Part shown: one piece after another, positions 18,849 through 28,016 of the stretch
Layout of the letters: each line of letters begins with the position of its first letter
Numbering within the stretch: the first letter of the stretch is position 1
Program-made: the position numbers and the translations under genes
Origin: JABDMH01 sp965222645
GTDB lineage: Bacteria > Bacteroidota > Bacteroidia > Chitinophagales > Saprospiraceae
NCBI GenBank assembly: GCA_965222645.1
Contig: OZ244968.1
Location: forward strand, 1,922,001 to 1,986,000
DNA length: 64,000 bases
Direction: 5' to 3'
The notes under the pieces: generated by a model
Databases searched by the model: none
What the model was told of the DNA's origin: nothing
The model's input: only the letters and a program-made list of their open reading frames with translations

Positions 18849-19080
18849 TGGCGAAATTTTCAGGTTTTTTAGAATCAAGGGTTGACAAACTCAAAAAATT
18901 TGCCTATACACCTTTCCTAGCTAAAGGACAACTTCCGGGCCAAAAAAGTTTCGGCCATCGAGGTATTAACGACAAATCTCCCGGTTATGTTGACCAAATG
19001 AGAAAAATAATTGATCGGATCCGTGGGGGGCTCCAGGCACCACAATCAATAATAGTAGTGAAGTCTCTTTCAGTGTAAAA

Positions 19081-21231
19081 TCAGTTATCCCTTTGGGGCT
19101 TGCGATTGGGTTTTGGGATAAGAGCCTTGCGAGATAATCTGATTTTACCAGTCCTCTCATCCAGGCCAATTACCTTGACCTTCACTTTGTCCCCTTCTTT
19201 AAAAACATCCTGCACTTTCTCAACCCTCGAATGCGATATTTCTGAAATATGGAGTAGTCCGCTTTTCCCGAAAAAGTCTACAAAGACACCATATGGAGCA
19301 AGGGTACGCACTACTGCTTCATATTCGTCACCGACCTCCGGAGAGAACGTGATTTTCTTGATCATGGCTACTGCCTTTTCAATGCCATTCTTATTGGGAC
19401 TGGAGATATGAATGATTCCCTGATTACCTTCTTCTTCGATAGCGATCACGGTTTCCGTACGCTCCTGCATGTCCTGGATTACCTTTCCACCTGGTCCTAT
19501 TACTGCACCGATATAGTTTTTATCGATATGCATAATCTGAACTCTAGGTGCATGTGGTTTGAGGTCTTCACGTGGCTCGGGAAGTGTTTTCTTCATTTCG
19601 TTTAAGATATGAAGTCGCCCTTCCTTCGCCTGCATTAGGGCCTTCTCGAGGGTCTCATATGGAAGACCATCAATCTTCATATCCATCTGACAGGCACAAA
19701 TACCTTTTTCAGTGCCCGTTACTTTAAAGTCCATATCTCCCAAGGCGTCTTCATCCCCAAGAATATCAGACAGGATTGCCACTTTACCGTCCTCGCTGAT
19801 CAGTCCCATGGCAATACCAGACACGGGAGATTTGATCTTAATACCGCCATCCATCAGAGCCAGGGATCCCGCACACACCGTAGCCATAGATGACGAACCA
19901 TTGGACTCCAGAATGTCAGATACCAGTCTTATTGTATAGGGTTGCTCATCAGGAAGAACGCATTTCAGAGACCGTGCAGCCAAATTTGCATGCCCGACTT
20001 CCCGCCTTCCCGGACCTCGCATCGGCCGTATTTCACCTACGGAGAACGCTGGAAAATTATAGTGCAGAATGAAATTGTTATAGCCATAATCCAGGGCTGT
20101 ATCGATTAAGCTTTGATCTACTTTTGACCCCAATGTAAGACTGGTAAGCGATTGCGTTTCTCCCCGGTTGAAGATCGCAGAGCCGTGGGCGGAGGGCAGG
20201 TAATCCACTTCAGACCAAATCGGTCTTACCTCATCTAATCTCCTTCCATCCAGCCGTAAGCCCTCGTCGAGCACAAGCCGCCGGATTGCATCCTTCTTGG
20301 TCTTGCCAAAGTATTCACTCACCTTTGATTCATTCTCCTCCATATACTCTTCACCCTTCTCTTCCAGGAGTTTTGCTTTCACCTCCTCTTCAAGATCCTT
20401 CAGCGCCTTCTTTCTCGTGTGCTTATCAAGTGCAGCTCTCGCAATTTCAATTACCTTGCCCCTCGTAGCATCATCCACATATTTCTTCAGATCTTCATCT
20501 TCCTCATCAGGAACGAACTCTCGTTTTATCAGGGCAGAATCCCCAACTTTTTTTGCAAGCTCGAGCTGTGCCTCACATTGTACTTTTATCGCTTCATGGC
20601 CGACCTTGATCGCTTCTAACAGATCACTTTCGTCGCACTCACTTGCTTCGCCCTCCACCATCATTACATCAGACAGCGAAGCTGCCACAATGATATCCAG
20701 ATCGGCTTTGGTGAGCATTTCCCTCCCGGGATTGACCACGTACTGACCATCGATCTTTGCTACACGCACTTCGGAAATCGGTCCATCAAAAGGAATATCC
20801 GACACAGAAATTGCCGACGAAACAGCAAGCGCGGCAAGTGCGTCTGGCATGACGTCTTTGTCTGCAGAAATCAAATTGATGATCACTTGGGTATCATACA
20901 TGTAACCTTCGGGAAACAGGGGTCTGATCGCCCTGTCAACTAACCGACAGATCAAAACCTCATAGTCAGATAGCCTTGCTTCTCTCCTAAAGAAATTTCC
21001 GGGAATACGACCGACGGAAGCGAATTTTTCCTGATAATCTACAGAAAGTGGAAAGAAAGATTGACCCTCCCTAAGTTCTGTCGATGATACTACAGTCGCG
21101 ATGAGCATCGTATTGCCCATTTTCACTACAACCGAGCCATTGGCCTGAGTTGCTAATTTGCCTGTTTCGATAATCACTTCCCTCCCATCAGGAAGGTTGA
21201 ATGAAGTGGCAAGAGGAATTTGTTTACCCAT
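19081..21231 (-). CDS. pnp: Polyribonucleotide nucleotidyltransferase (PNPase)
   Basis: A phosphorolytic 3'-5' exoribonuclease of 716 residues. It has two RNase PH-like domains (FFRREARLSDYE in the first, MRGPGRREVGHA in the second), a KH domain with the GPGG loop (IGAVIGPGGKVIQDM) and a C-terminal S1 domain (GDEYEAVVRTLAPYGVFVDF). It lies downstream of rpsO on the same strand, the classical rpsO-pnp arrangement, here with a spacer of about 158 bp. Confidence 0.96.
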   Translation of the reverse strand: MGKQIPLATSFNLPDGREVIIETGKLATQANGSVVVKMGNTMLIATVVSSTELREGQSFFPLSVDYQEKFASVGRIPGNFFRREARLSDYEVLICRLVDRAIRPLFPEGYMYDTQVIINLISADKDVMPDALAALAVSSAISVSDIPFDGPISEVRVAKIDGQYVVNPGREMLTKADLDIIVAASLSDVMMVEGEASECDESDLLEAIKVGHEAIKVQCEAQLELAKKVGDSALIKREFVPDEEDEDLKKYVDDATRGKVIEIARAALDKHTRKKALKDLEEEVKAKLLEEKGEEYMEENESKVSEYFGKTKKDAIRRLVLDEGLRLDGRRLDEVRPIWSEVDYLPSAHGSAIFNRGETQSLTSLTLGSKVDQSLIDTALDYGYNNFILHYNFPAFSVGEIRPMRGPGRREVGHANLAARSLKCVLPDEQPYTIRLVSDILESNGSSSMATVCAGSLALMDGGIKIKSPVSGIAMGLISEDGKVAILSDILGDEDALGDMDFKVTGTEKGICACQMDMKIDGLPYETLEKALMQAKEGRLHILNEMKKTLPEPREDLKPHAPRVQIMHIDKNYIGAVIGPGGKVIQDMQERTETVIAIEEEGNQGIIHISSPNKNGIEKAVAMIKKITFSPEVGDEYEAVVRTLAPYGVFVDFFGKSGLLHISEISHSRVEKVQDVFKEGDKVKVKVIGLDERTGKIRLSRKALIPKPNRKPQRDN

Positions 21232-21389
21232 ATTTTGTTTTACTCGAATTTCAATCTATTGCCAATTACACAAGCCGATGCTTTGTGAGCACAATATTCT
21301 GAGTTAGTTTCGAAATCCATTAGTAGAACCTGTGTGTGTCACAAACCCTACAGATTTCACTTCCAAGACCTTAAAAAATCTACCTAATC

Positions 21390-21665
21390 TTACTTCCTAA
21401 TGCCAAGTTGATCAATTAGCTCCCTGTACTCATTGATATCTCGATCTGCGATAAACTTCAAAAGTCGCTTTCGCTTACCTACCAAAGAAAGCAATGTTCT
21501 CCTACAGGAATGATCCTTCTTATTGTCTTGAAGATGCTTTGAAAGATTTTGGATACGATATGTGAATAACGCAATCTGGCCTTTGGCGGAGCCTGTATTG
21601 GACTCTGACCCTCCGTATTCGTTAAAGATTTCCTTGACTTTGTCTTTAGTTAAATAAACTGCCAT
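21390..21665 (-). CDS. rpsO: 30S ribosomal protein S15
   Basis: A 91-residue protein that binds 16S rRNA and the central domain of the small subunit. The start is the ATG giving MAVYLTKDK; a start three codons upstream is less likely. Characteristic segments are TGSAKGQIALFTYRI, HLQDNKKDHSCRRTLL and GKRKRLLKFI. It precedes pnp. Confidence 0.96.
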   Translation of the reverse strand: MAVYLTKDKVKEIFNEYGGSESNTGSAKGQIALFTYRIQNLSKHLQDNKKDHSCRRTLLSLVGKRKRLLKFIADRDINEYRELIDQLGIRK

Positions 21666-21714
21666 ATAAAACAATACTTTACCATTAGTGATTTACCATC
21701 AGTTATAGCGGCGG

Positions 21715-21722
21715 CAAAGATA
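21715..21722 (-). promoter_or_regulatory. Probable -7 element of rpsO-pnp
   Basis: TATCTTTG exactly matches the Bacteroidota -7 consensus TAnnTTTG and lies 50 bp upstream of the rpsO start. No good -33 TTTG is found at the right distance, so the call is moderate. Confidence 0.4.
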
Positions 21723-21850
21723 AGAAATTATATCTCTCACAGTATTGAATTATTGAATAGGCACTCAGTAACAAGAGATTGAGGCCTAGATGCGGACCAT
21801 GATGGATTCCGGAGATTAGTTGATCCGGCAGACATGATCAGATGAGTTTA

Positions 21851-22621
21851 TCACCCGGTAAGCTCCTTGGCTCTGTTCCACAAAAGGTCCATTTCTTCAA
21901 GTGTCATTTCAGACAATGGGCGGGTTGCATGTGCTTCTATAAACTGAAATCGGTTCTTAAATTTTTCATTTACTCTCGCGAGACAAGTCTCCGGGTCCAG
22001 ACCGAAATATCGTCCATAATTGATCAGAGAAAACAGGACATCACCAAACTCTTTTTCTCTGTCTTCCTGCGAGGTGCCAGTCGATACCGATGCCTGAAAT
22101 TCCTCCATTTCTTCTTGCACCTTGTCCCAGACGTCGCTGGTATTCTTCCACTCAAATCCCACTTGCTTTGTCTTTTCCTGCATGCGATAAGCCTTGATCA
22201 TTGCGGGCAGGGAGTGCGGCACCCCATCCAGCACCGAATGCTTGTCTTTTTGTTTCATTTTGATTTGCTCCCAATTTCTTTTTACGTCATCTGCATCCCT
22301 CACCTGGGTATCTCCGTATATGTGCGGATGACGCTCAATCAGTTTTTCACACACTGCATTCAAGATATCCGAGATGTCAAATGCATTCCTTTCCTCAGCA
22401 ATTTTTGCATAAAACACCAAATGCAACATGAGGTCACCCAATTCTTCCTTCACCGCATCGAGATCGTCCTGAAGTACGGCATCGCAAAGTTCATAGGTCT
22501 CTTCGATGGTGAGGTTACGCAACGTCAGCATCGTTTGTTTGCGATCCCATGGACACTGATCTCTCAATTCATCCATGATTTTTAATAGACGCTCAAATGC
22601 TTCGCCCTTTACTGAATTCAT
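21851..22621 (-). CDS. mazG: Nucleoside triphosphate pyrophosphohydrolase MazG
   Basis: Hydrolyses NTPs to NMPs and diphosphate. The start giving MNSVKGEAFERLLKIMDEL is chosen because the longer frame adds 42 residues that contain the probable promoter. The 256-residue product has two MazG-type helical domains. The first carries CPWDRKQTMLTL, EETYEL and EELGDLMLHLVF (the ExxE/ExxD metal ligands). The second carries WDKVQEEMEEF and EFGDVLFSLINYGRY. It is divergent from the NqrM-like gene. Confidence 0.92.
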   Translation of the reverse strand: MNSVKGEAFERLLKIMDELRDQCPWDRKQTMLTLRNLTIEETYELCDAVLQDDLDAVKEELGDLMLHLVFYAKIAEERNAFDISDILNAVCEKLIERHPHIYGDTQVRDADDVKRNWEQIKMKQKDKHSVLDGVPHSLPAMIKAYRMQEKTKQVGFEWKNTSDVWDKVQEEMEEFQASVSTGTSQEDREKEFGDVLFSLINYGRYFGLDPETCLARVNEKFKNRFQFIEAHATRPLSEMTLEEMDLLWNRAKELTG

Positions 22622-22646
22622 AGCACCTTCTTGAATTAAAAAAGCC

Positions 22647-22654
22647 CAAAGGTA
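22647..22654 (-). promoter_or_regulatory. -7 element of mazG
   Basis: TACCTTTG on the minus strand, an exact TAnnTTTG 25 bp upstream of the chosen mazG start. No clear -33 TTTG at 19-21 bp. Confidence 0.42.
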
Positions 22655-22713
22655 CAGAGTTGAAGGCGGCTTCACATCAACAATTTTCTGCAAGCCTTGT
22701 TTCGAAGAAAAGT

Positions 22714-22721
22714 TACCTTTG
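22714..22721 (+). promoter_or_regulatory. -7 element of the NqrM-like gene
   Basis: TACCTTTG on the plus strand, an exact TAnnTTTG 19 bp upstream of the start codon. The -33 region is poor. It is back-to-back with the mazG element. Confidence 0.38.
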
Positions 22722-22740
22722 TCAGTATTAAAAAATCGAG

Positions 22741-22977
22741 ATGGCACAATTTTTCGCCACGCTGCTCATTGTGTTTGTTGTCTTTGCTCTTTCATTTGCC
22801 TTGATCAATTTAAGGCATATAGTCACAGGACGTGAATTCCGGGGTACCTGTGCAACCAATAATCCGATGGTCCGCGATGAATTTGGAACTTGCAGTGTAT
22901 GTGGAAAAACATCTGAAGAGCCTTGTGGCAATGGTCTGGAGGACAACGCCGTACCTGCGACTCAGTCCAGGAGGTGA
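22741..22977 (+). CDS. Small Cys-rich membrane protein resembling NqrM (DUF539)
   Basis: A 78-residue protein with one N-terminal membrane helix (about residues 4-24) followed by FRGTCAT, CSVCGK and EEPCGNG. The pattern of one helix and a short Cys-rich tail (GTC, CxxC, PC) resembles NqrM, which helps insert the iron centre of the Na+-translocating NADH:quinone reductase. No nqr genes are in the window, so the assignment rests on the pattern alone. The 3' end overlaps the convergent ribA gene by 16 bp. Confidence 0.55.
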   Translation: MAQFFATLLIVFVVFALSFALINLRHIVTGREFRGTCATNNPMVRDEFGTCSVCGKTSEEPCGNGLEDNAVPATQSRR

Positions 22978-23543
22978 CCCAAAATTTTCTTCTTGGTTTC
23001 CAGGTATCGCAAGTTGTTGTGTGAGCTCTTGATAATTATCGGTATTCTCTCTGTGAGTTCTATTTCAGAATCTTCAATGGCTTTTATCTTCTGCGGATTA
23101 TTAGTGAGTAACCGTATCGACCTAATGCCCAAATTTTCGAGGATTCGCACTGCGAGGTCGTAAGTACGCTCATCGGGATCATGGCCCAGATGGATATTTG
23201 CATCGACGGTGTTGAGGCCTGTATCCTGGAGCTGATAGGCTTTTAATTTCTCGATAAGGCCGATACCCCGTCCCTCCTGACGCAAGTATATTAATATTCC
23301 GCCCTGCTCTCCAATCTGGACCAACGATTGTCTAAGCTGAGATCCGCATTCACACCTCAGTGACCCAAATAGATCTCCGGTGAGACATTCGGAATGAATC
23401 CGGGTCAGTATATTTTCAGATCCTCCGGTTTTATGATGAATTAAGGCAAGATGCGGCATGGGATCATCTAGGGAACTACCATAGGTAATCATTTCGAATA
23501 CTCCCCATTGAGTAGGAATTTTAGCTCTCGATGTCGGATCCAT
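22962..23543 (-). CDS. ribA: GTP cyclohydrolase II
   Basis: First committed step of riboflavin synthesis. The 193-residue monofunctional form carries the zinc site HSECLTGDLFGSLRCECG (three Cys), the RQEGRGIGL loop and the C-terminal LLTNNPQKI. There is no fused DHBP synthase (RibB) domain. The chosen start follows an exact -7 element. No FMN riboswitch is visible upstream. Confidence 0.94.
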   Translation of the reverse strand: MDPTSRAKIPTQWGVFEMITYGSSLDDPMPHLALIHHKTGGSENILTRIHSECLTGDLFGSLRCECGSQLRQSLVQIGEQGGILIYLRQEGRGIGLIEKLKAYQLQDTGLNTVDANIHLGHDPDERTYDLAVRILENLGIRSIRLLTNNPQKIKAIEDSEIELTERIPIIIKSSHNNLRYLETKKKILGHLLD

Positions 23544-23559
23544 AACATTTCGGAAATGG

Positions 23560-23567
23560 CAAAGATA
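23560..23567 (-). promoter_or_regulatory. -7 element of ribA
   Basis: TATCTTTG on the minus strand, an exact TAnnTTTG 16 bp upstream of the start. A TTTG lies 14 bp further upstream, shorter than the usual 19-21 bp spacing. Confidence 0.4.
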
Positions 23568-23615
23568 CAGAGAATACCTTGCAAACGATTGAAAGGCAAT
23601 ACCAGAATATTGCAA

Positions 23616-23963
23616 TTCAAAAATGGGCTAGATATCGTGGGTTAAGGTGTCAGATTTAACGTAGGTGAGTCAAAAAAGACGTCTTCTCGCAGACACCAAT
23701 TTTGATCCTGAAATAATCACTGCTCCCAAAATAAAGGATACAGAAGTAATGCACAAAATCAACATATTGTAAGTTATCTCGGTTAACAAAATCATGATCC
23801 TAGCAGCTAAGATCAACAATTTTTCAATTGAAAAAGAATTATTATCACACAAAATAATATATAGAATTATCTAATGTGTAATTCAGTACGAGACAACTAA
23901 TTATAATGCATAAACTCTTCTACATCTGATAGATGTATATATGAGAACGGCTAATACGTCTGC
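23616..23963. other. AT-rich spacer without a credible gene
   Basis: About 350 bp between ribA and the terminator of the aromatic operon. The only open frame, 60 codons on the minus strand (23670-23852), encodes a hydrophobic peptide without recognisable features; I do not call it. Confidence 0.4.
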
Positions 23964-24000
23964 AAAAATGGTTCGACTAATTCAGTACAAAAGTCGAGCC
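23964..24000 (-). terminator. Terminator of the aromatic amino-acid operon
   Basis: On the minus strand GGCTCGACT, a 13-nt loop, AGTCGAACC (9 bp, one G-U pair), then ATTTTT. It begins 1 bp after the stop codon of the DAHP synthase gene. Confidence 0.75.
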
Positions 24001-24001
24001 A

Positions 24002-25108
24002 TCATTTTACTTCCTGACCATCTTTGGTGCTTCGCATGATTGTTTCCTGATGATTTATTGACTCTTGATGTACTGATCTAAGTAAAGTAGAAACAAACTC
24101 TTCACTTAGCCCCAGAGGTCCTGCCATTTCCATTGCTTTCTCAAGAATCTCATTCCATCGGGCTTGCTGTAATATGGCTATGTTATTCTTTTTCTTCCAC
24201 TCTCCAATCTTCCTGGCTACTTTCATCCTATTGCCCAGATTCTGTAAGATCTCATTGTCGATTGCATCGATGCGATGCCTGAGATCTTCTATATTTTCGT
24301 GAAAGACGGGATCGTCAATGTCTGCTTTGCGAAGTTTGAGACGGTCTACGATTTGATCTTTAAGGTCATAGGGAGTGACCTGCTGTTTTGCATCACTCCA
24401 GGCATTTGCAGGATCGCAATGCGATTCCAGCATCACTCCATCGTACTCCAGATCAAGTGCTGTCTGCGATACCTCCAAAAGATTGTCCCTGTTTCCACAT
24501 ATATGGGAGGAATCACATATCATCATGATTCCAGGAAACATGCGTTTTAACTCAATAGGAATTTGCCATTCGGGAACATTTCTATATATCGTGTGACCAA
24601 ATTTGGAGAATCCTCGATGCACGACACCGATCTTCGAAATTCCAGTATTATAGATTCTTTCGATCGCACCTGCCCACAGGTTGAGATCGGGATTGATCGG
24701 ATTTTTTATAAATACCGGAATATCAACACCTTTGAGCGCATCAGCTACTTCCTGTACAGAAAACGGATTTACGGTGGTACGCGCTCCCAGCCACAACACG
24801 TCGATATCATTTTTTAAGGCCTCAAAAACATGTTGGGTATTGGCCACTTCAGTGGTTACTCTAAAACCGAAATTTTCCTTTACTTTCTTCAACCATTTTA
24901 GCCCATCAAAGCCAATACCTTCGAAGGAGTTGGGCCTTGTGCGTGGTTTCCATATTCCCGCCCTAAACAAATCGAGCTCAACCTTATGATCGGCCAGCAT
25001 TTGAGCAGTCTTCATCACTTGTTCCTCAGTCTCGGCACTGCAAGGTCCCGTGATAAGTATCGGTCGATCATGACGGCGTTCTAATGGGGTATTTAATTTC
25101 ACTTCCAT
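24002..25108 (-). CDS. Bifunctional DAHP synthase / chorismate mutase
   Basis: A 368-residue fusion. The N-terminal part (about residues 1-260) is a KDO8PS-type DAHP synthase: ITGPCSAETEEQ, RAGIWKPRTRPNSFEG, WLGARTTVNPFSVQ, HRGFSKFG, ICDSSHICGNR and ESHCDPANAWSDAKQQV. It condenses PEP and erythrose-4-phosphate. The C-terminal part (about 280-355) is an AroQ chorismate mutase: HRIDAIDNEILQNLGNRMKVARKIGEWKK. Fusion of the first pathway step with the branch-point mutase allows prephenate to control entry. The ATG three codons into the frame is used as start; the first codon is TTG. It is the last gene of the operon, 13 bp after tyrA. Confidence 0.93.
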   Translation of the reverse strand: MEVKLNTPLERRHDRPILITGPCSAETEEQVMKTAQMLADHKVELDLFRAGIWKPRTRPNSFEGIGFDGLKWLKKVKENFGFRVTTEVANTQHVFEALKNDIDVLWLGARTTVNPFSVQEVADALKGVDIPVFIKNPINPDLNLWAGAIERIYNTGISKIGVVHRGFSKFGHTIYRNVPEWQIPIELKRMFPGIMMICDSSHICGNRDNLLEVSQTALDLEYDGVMLESHCDPANAWSDAKQQVTPYDLKDQIVDRLKLRKADIDDPVFHENIEDLRHRIDAIDNEILQNLGNRMKVARKIGEWKKKNNIAILQQARWNEILEKAMEMAGPLGLSEEFVSTLLRSVHQESINHQETIMRSTKDGQEVK

Positions 25109-25121
25109 GTTCTTCAATTTT

Positions 25122-25964
25122 CTAGTTTAGTATTTTTCGAATCTGGTTTGCTTGTTTGATCAAGTCATAAAACGATTCAAAATCTTTTTTTATTAACAGT
25201 GTACGAAATTGACTGATTGTATTGATATGCTGATCCAGTACATCTAAGACGTGATCCCGGTTTTGCCTGAAAATGGGCACCCATGTGTCGGGATTGCTTT
25301 TTGCCAGTCGCACCGTGCTGCCAAATCCTCCACCGGCCAGCTCAAAGATTCTCTTCTCGTTTTTTTCTTTTTCGAGGACTGTCAAGGCGAGGGCAAATGA
25401 GCTAATGTGGGAAATATGAGATACATAAGCGGTATGGATGTCATGCTCATGTGACTGATGATAAACGATTGTCATCCTGAGCCAGGAGTACATATCTTCA
25501 ACTGTCTTGAGTGCGTCAGCGTCACAATGCTCCTGATCCACAATGACGGTACACTTTCCTGCAAACAAATCGGGCTTTGCAGCGCTGGGACCTGAATATT
25601 CGGTACCGGCCATCGGGTGGGTCCCCACGAAGCGGCCGCGCATAGGATGGGAAGCCACAGCGTTTATTATTGATTCTTTAGTCGATCCAACATCCATGAC
25701 CACCTGTTGACCAGTGATCATATCCAATACTGCTGGTGCCAAAGCCACAATATGATCAACTGGAACTGCAAGAATAATCACATCTGCAGCATTCACTGCA
25801 TCGTCCAATGCTAGGCAGTCACTGACAAGACCCATCTCCACAGCTTGTTCACTATGGGACGGATTGCGATCCACACCTATAATCTCAGTCACCTCCGCTC
25901 GCAATTTGAGCGCTGCCGCTAAAGAGCCGCCAATCAGACCCAAACCCACAATGGTTATGATCAT
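25122..25964 (-). CDS. tyrA: Prephenate dehydrogenase
   Basis: Oxidatively decarboxylates prephenate to 4-hydroxyphenylpyruvate with NAD(P)+. The 280-residue protein shows GLGLIGGSLAAALK (Rossmann loop), DVGSTKESI, GTHPMAGTEYSGP with the catalytic His, and SHISHISSFALAL. It overlaps the stop codon of the preceding aminotransferase gene by 4 bp (ATGA), suggesting translational coupling. No ACT domain is present, so feedback control probably lies in pheA and in the leader. Confidence 0.92.
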   Translation of the reverse strand: MIITIVGLGLIGGSLAAALKLRAEVTEIIGVDRNPSHSEQAVEMGLVSDCLALDDAVNAADVIILAVPVDHIVALAPAVLDMITGQQVVMDVGSTKESIINAVASHPMRGRFVGTHPMAGTEYSGPSAAKPDLFAGKCTVIVDQEHCDADALKTVEDMYSWLRMTIVYHQSHEHDIHTAYVSHISHISSFALALTVLEKEKNEKRIFELAGGGFGSTVRLAKSNPDTWVPIFRQNRDHVLDVLDQHINTISQFRTLLIKKDFESFYDLIKQANQIRKILN

Positions 25965-27145
25965 TCTGCTGATATATTTGATTCGGACATTACTTGTTTG
26001 ATTCGATCCAGTGCTTCTTCTAAGGTTTCTTTTTTATTGCAAAGTGAAATCCTGACAAAGCGCTTTCCGTTTTCGCCAAAAATATTTCCGGGCGTAATAA
26101 ATACGCGGGCATTTTTCAGAAGCATTTCTGAGATCTCGATTCCGTCTTTATATTCTCTGGGAATTTCCGCCCACAAAAACATGCCTACCTGGTCACGGTC
26201 AAAGGTGCACCCCAGGATGGACACAATTTCCTCAGCAACCCTGCGTCTGAGCCGATATGATTCGTTGAGCTTTCTGTACCATGATTCAGGGAGCTGCAAT
26301 GCTTCAACAGCCGCCATTTGTATCGGCTTAAACATTCCCGAATCCATGTTGCTTTTAAAACGCAGAACTTCGTTGACACGATCTTGATGGCCCGTCATAA
26401 ATCCCAGTCGCCATCCAGCCATATTAAACGTCTTACTCAGGGAGGTGAGCTCAATAGATACCTCTTTTGCACCCTCGATCGAAAGCAAGCTGACCGGATT
26501 TTCGTTGAGAATAAAGGCATAGGGATTGTCGTGGCACAACAGGATCTCGTGTTTTGTTGCAAATGTCACTAGATCTCGTAACATTTCCCTGTCTGCCACG
26601 GTTCCCGATGGCATATGGGGATAATTGATCCACATCATTTTTACCGCAGTAAGATCCAACCGATCTAAAACCTCCAGGTCTGGTAACCATCCCCGGTCAC
26701 TTTTGAGGTCGTAAGGTATTACAGTGGCCCCAGCCAGTCTTGCTGCTGATCGATATGTTGGATACCCCGGATCAGGCACCAACACCACATCACCATCCTG
26801 CACATAAGTCATCGATATATGCATGATACCCTCCTTTGATCCAATAAGGGGTAAGATTTCGGTATTGGGATTTAGCGAGACACCAAATTTCTTTTTATAC
26901 CATTGAGCGTGAGCCTTTCTCAGTTCAGGTACCCCCATGTAAGATTGATATCCATGTGAAGCAAGGGACAAAGCTTCATCCCGTAATTTTTCTATGACCT
27001 CCTGCGACGGCATCATATCGGGACTTCCCACACCAAGATTGATAATATCTATTCCGGATTGTCGCAACTGGGCGATCTCGCGCAATTTAGCAGAGAAATA
27101 ATATTCCTGTACCGACCCCAGCCGGTCTGAAGTCTTAATCTTCAT
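25961..27145 (-). CDS. PLP-dependent class I/II aminotransferase of the aromatic operon
   Basis: A 394-residue fold-type I enzyme. Visible features are LGVGSPDMMPS, PDPGYPTY, NYPHMPSGT, CHDNPYAF and SLSKTFNMAGWRLG with the PLP lysine, and FVRISLCNK with the substrate-carboxylate Arg. From its place between pheA and tyrA it is probably the aromatic aminotransferase for phenylpyruvate and 4-hydroxyphenylpyruvate (inference). The 3' end overlaps tyrA and the 5' end overlaps pheA by 11 bp. Confidence 0.85.
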   Translation of the reverse strand: MKIKTSDRLGSVQEYYFSAKLREIAQLRQSGIDIINLGVGSPDMMPSQEVIEKLRDEALSLASHGYQSYMGVPELRKAHAQWYKKKFGVSLNPNTEILPLIGSKEGIMHISMTYVQDGDVVLVPDPGYPTYRSAARLAGATVIPYDLKSDRGWLPDLEVLDRLDLTAVKMMWINYPHMPSGTVADREMLRDLVTFATKHEILLCHDNPYAFILNENPVSLLSIEGAKEVSIELTSLSKTFNMAGWRLGFMTGHQDRVNEVLRFKSNMDSGMFKPIQMAAVEALQLPESWYRKLNESYRLRRRVAEEIVSILGCTFDRDQVGMFLWAEIPREYKDGIEISEMLLKNARVFITPGNIFGENGKRFVRISLCNKKETLEEALDRIKQVMSESNISAE

Positions 27146-27989
27146 AGTGCTTCCCCGCTTTGTATTTACCCAAAATCTTCAATCCGAGCGTTGTCTCTGA
27201 CAGTCCCTGGATAATCGCTCCAAATTGACTGGTATCCTCAAGCAAAAAATCTACGAAAAACAAGTACTCCCATGGTCTCCCTGCGATAGGCGTAGATTGT
27301 ATCTTAGTCATATTGGCATTGTGACTGTCAAATACCTGGAGGGCTCGATAGAGACTCCCTGTCTTGTGACTGACCGCAAAGGAGATACTCACCTTGTTAA
27401 ATCCATTGTCATGTGGTACATTCATAAAATGCCTCAGGACAATAAACCGTGTATAGTTTAATTTATTTGTTTCGATACTTTCCCCAATCATCTCCAGTCC
27501 ATACATTTCTGCTGCTAGATCACTTGCTATTGCACCTATCTTGGTCTGCTCTTGTTCGGAAATCATACGAGCACTCTCTGCCGTATCCTTTGTCTCCACA
27601 AGCTTAATATGTGGATATGATTTAAAATATTCTTTGCATTGGGCAATGGCCATATAATGAGAGTGCACCTCCTTGAGATCGTTTACACCTACTCCCGGTA
27701 ATACCAACAAGTTTTGCTTTATCCGAAGGTAGACCTCTCCACTTATCTGGAGAGATGACCTGTTTATGAGATTGTAATTATATAACAAACTCCCGGCAAT
27801 GGAATTTTCGATTGCCATGAGGCCGGCATCTGCTCCTGCATTGTTTTCAACGATCGAGACGACCTCTTCAAAGGTATCTGCTGGTACGATCTTTATCGGT
27901 TGGTCATCGAAATAGAAGCGGGCCGCTATCTCATGAAATGCCCCCGGGTATCCCTGGATCGCAACATCCTTAACAGTAACTGTATCCAT
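27135..27989 (-). CDS. pheA: Prephenate dehydratase
   Basis: Converts prephenate to phenylpyruvate. The 284-residue protein has GYPGAFHEIAA at the start, GLMAIENSIAGSL, and the catalytic NYTRFIVL (TRF motif). A C-terminal ACT domain (about residues 195-275) has the effector-binding KTGSLYRAL and QSTPIAGRPWEY elements, so feedback inhibition by Phe is expected. It is the first gene of a four-gene operon and is preceded directly by an attenuator: its ATG follows the terminator U-run without any spacer. Confidence 0.94.
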   Translation of the reverse strand: MDTVTVKDVAIQGYPGAFHEIAARFYFDDQPIKIVPADTFEEVVSIVENNAGADAGLMAIENSIAGSLLYNYNLINRSSLQISGEVYLRIKQNLLVLPGVGVNDLKEVHSHYMAIAQCKEYFKSYPHIKLVETKDTAESARMISEQEQTKIGAIASDLAAEMYGLEMIGESIETNKLNYTRFIVLRHFMNVPHDNGFNKVSISFAVSHKTGSLYRALQVFDSHNANMTKIQSTPIAGRPWEYLFFVDFLLEDTSQFGAIIQGLSETTLGLKILGKYKAGKHYED

Positions 27990-28016
27990 AAAAAAAAAGG
28001 GTCCTCAAAGGGACCC
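27990..28016 (-). terminator. Intrinsic terminator in the pheA leader
   Basis: GGGTCC-CTTTGA-GGACCC followed by TTTTTTTTT, ending at the base before the pheA ATG. It works as the off state of the attenuator. Confidence 0.85.

Noticed and set aside
21842..22585. 247-codon plus-strand open frame
   Set aside because: It lies wholly antisense to mazG, which has clear catalytic motifs; its translation is Cys/His/Phe-rich and unlike a protein.
23544..23615. FMN riboswitch before ribA
   Set aside because: No conserved FMN-aptamer segments were seen, and a promoter element lies 16 bp upstream of the start codon.
23670..23852. 60-codon minus-strand frame encoding a hydrophobic peptide
   Set aside because: The AT-rich context makes hydrophobic open frames likely by chance; no start signal or known relative.
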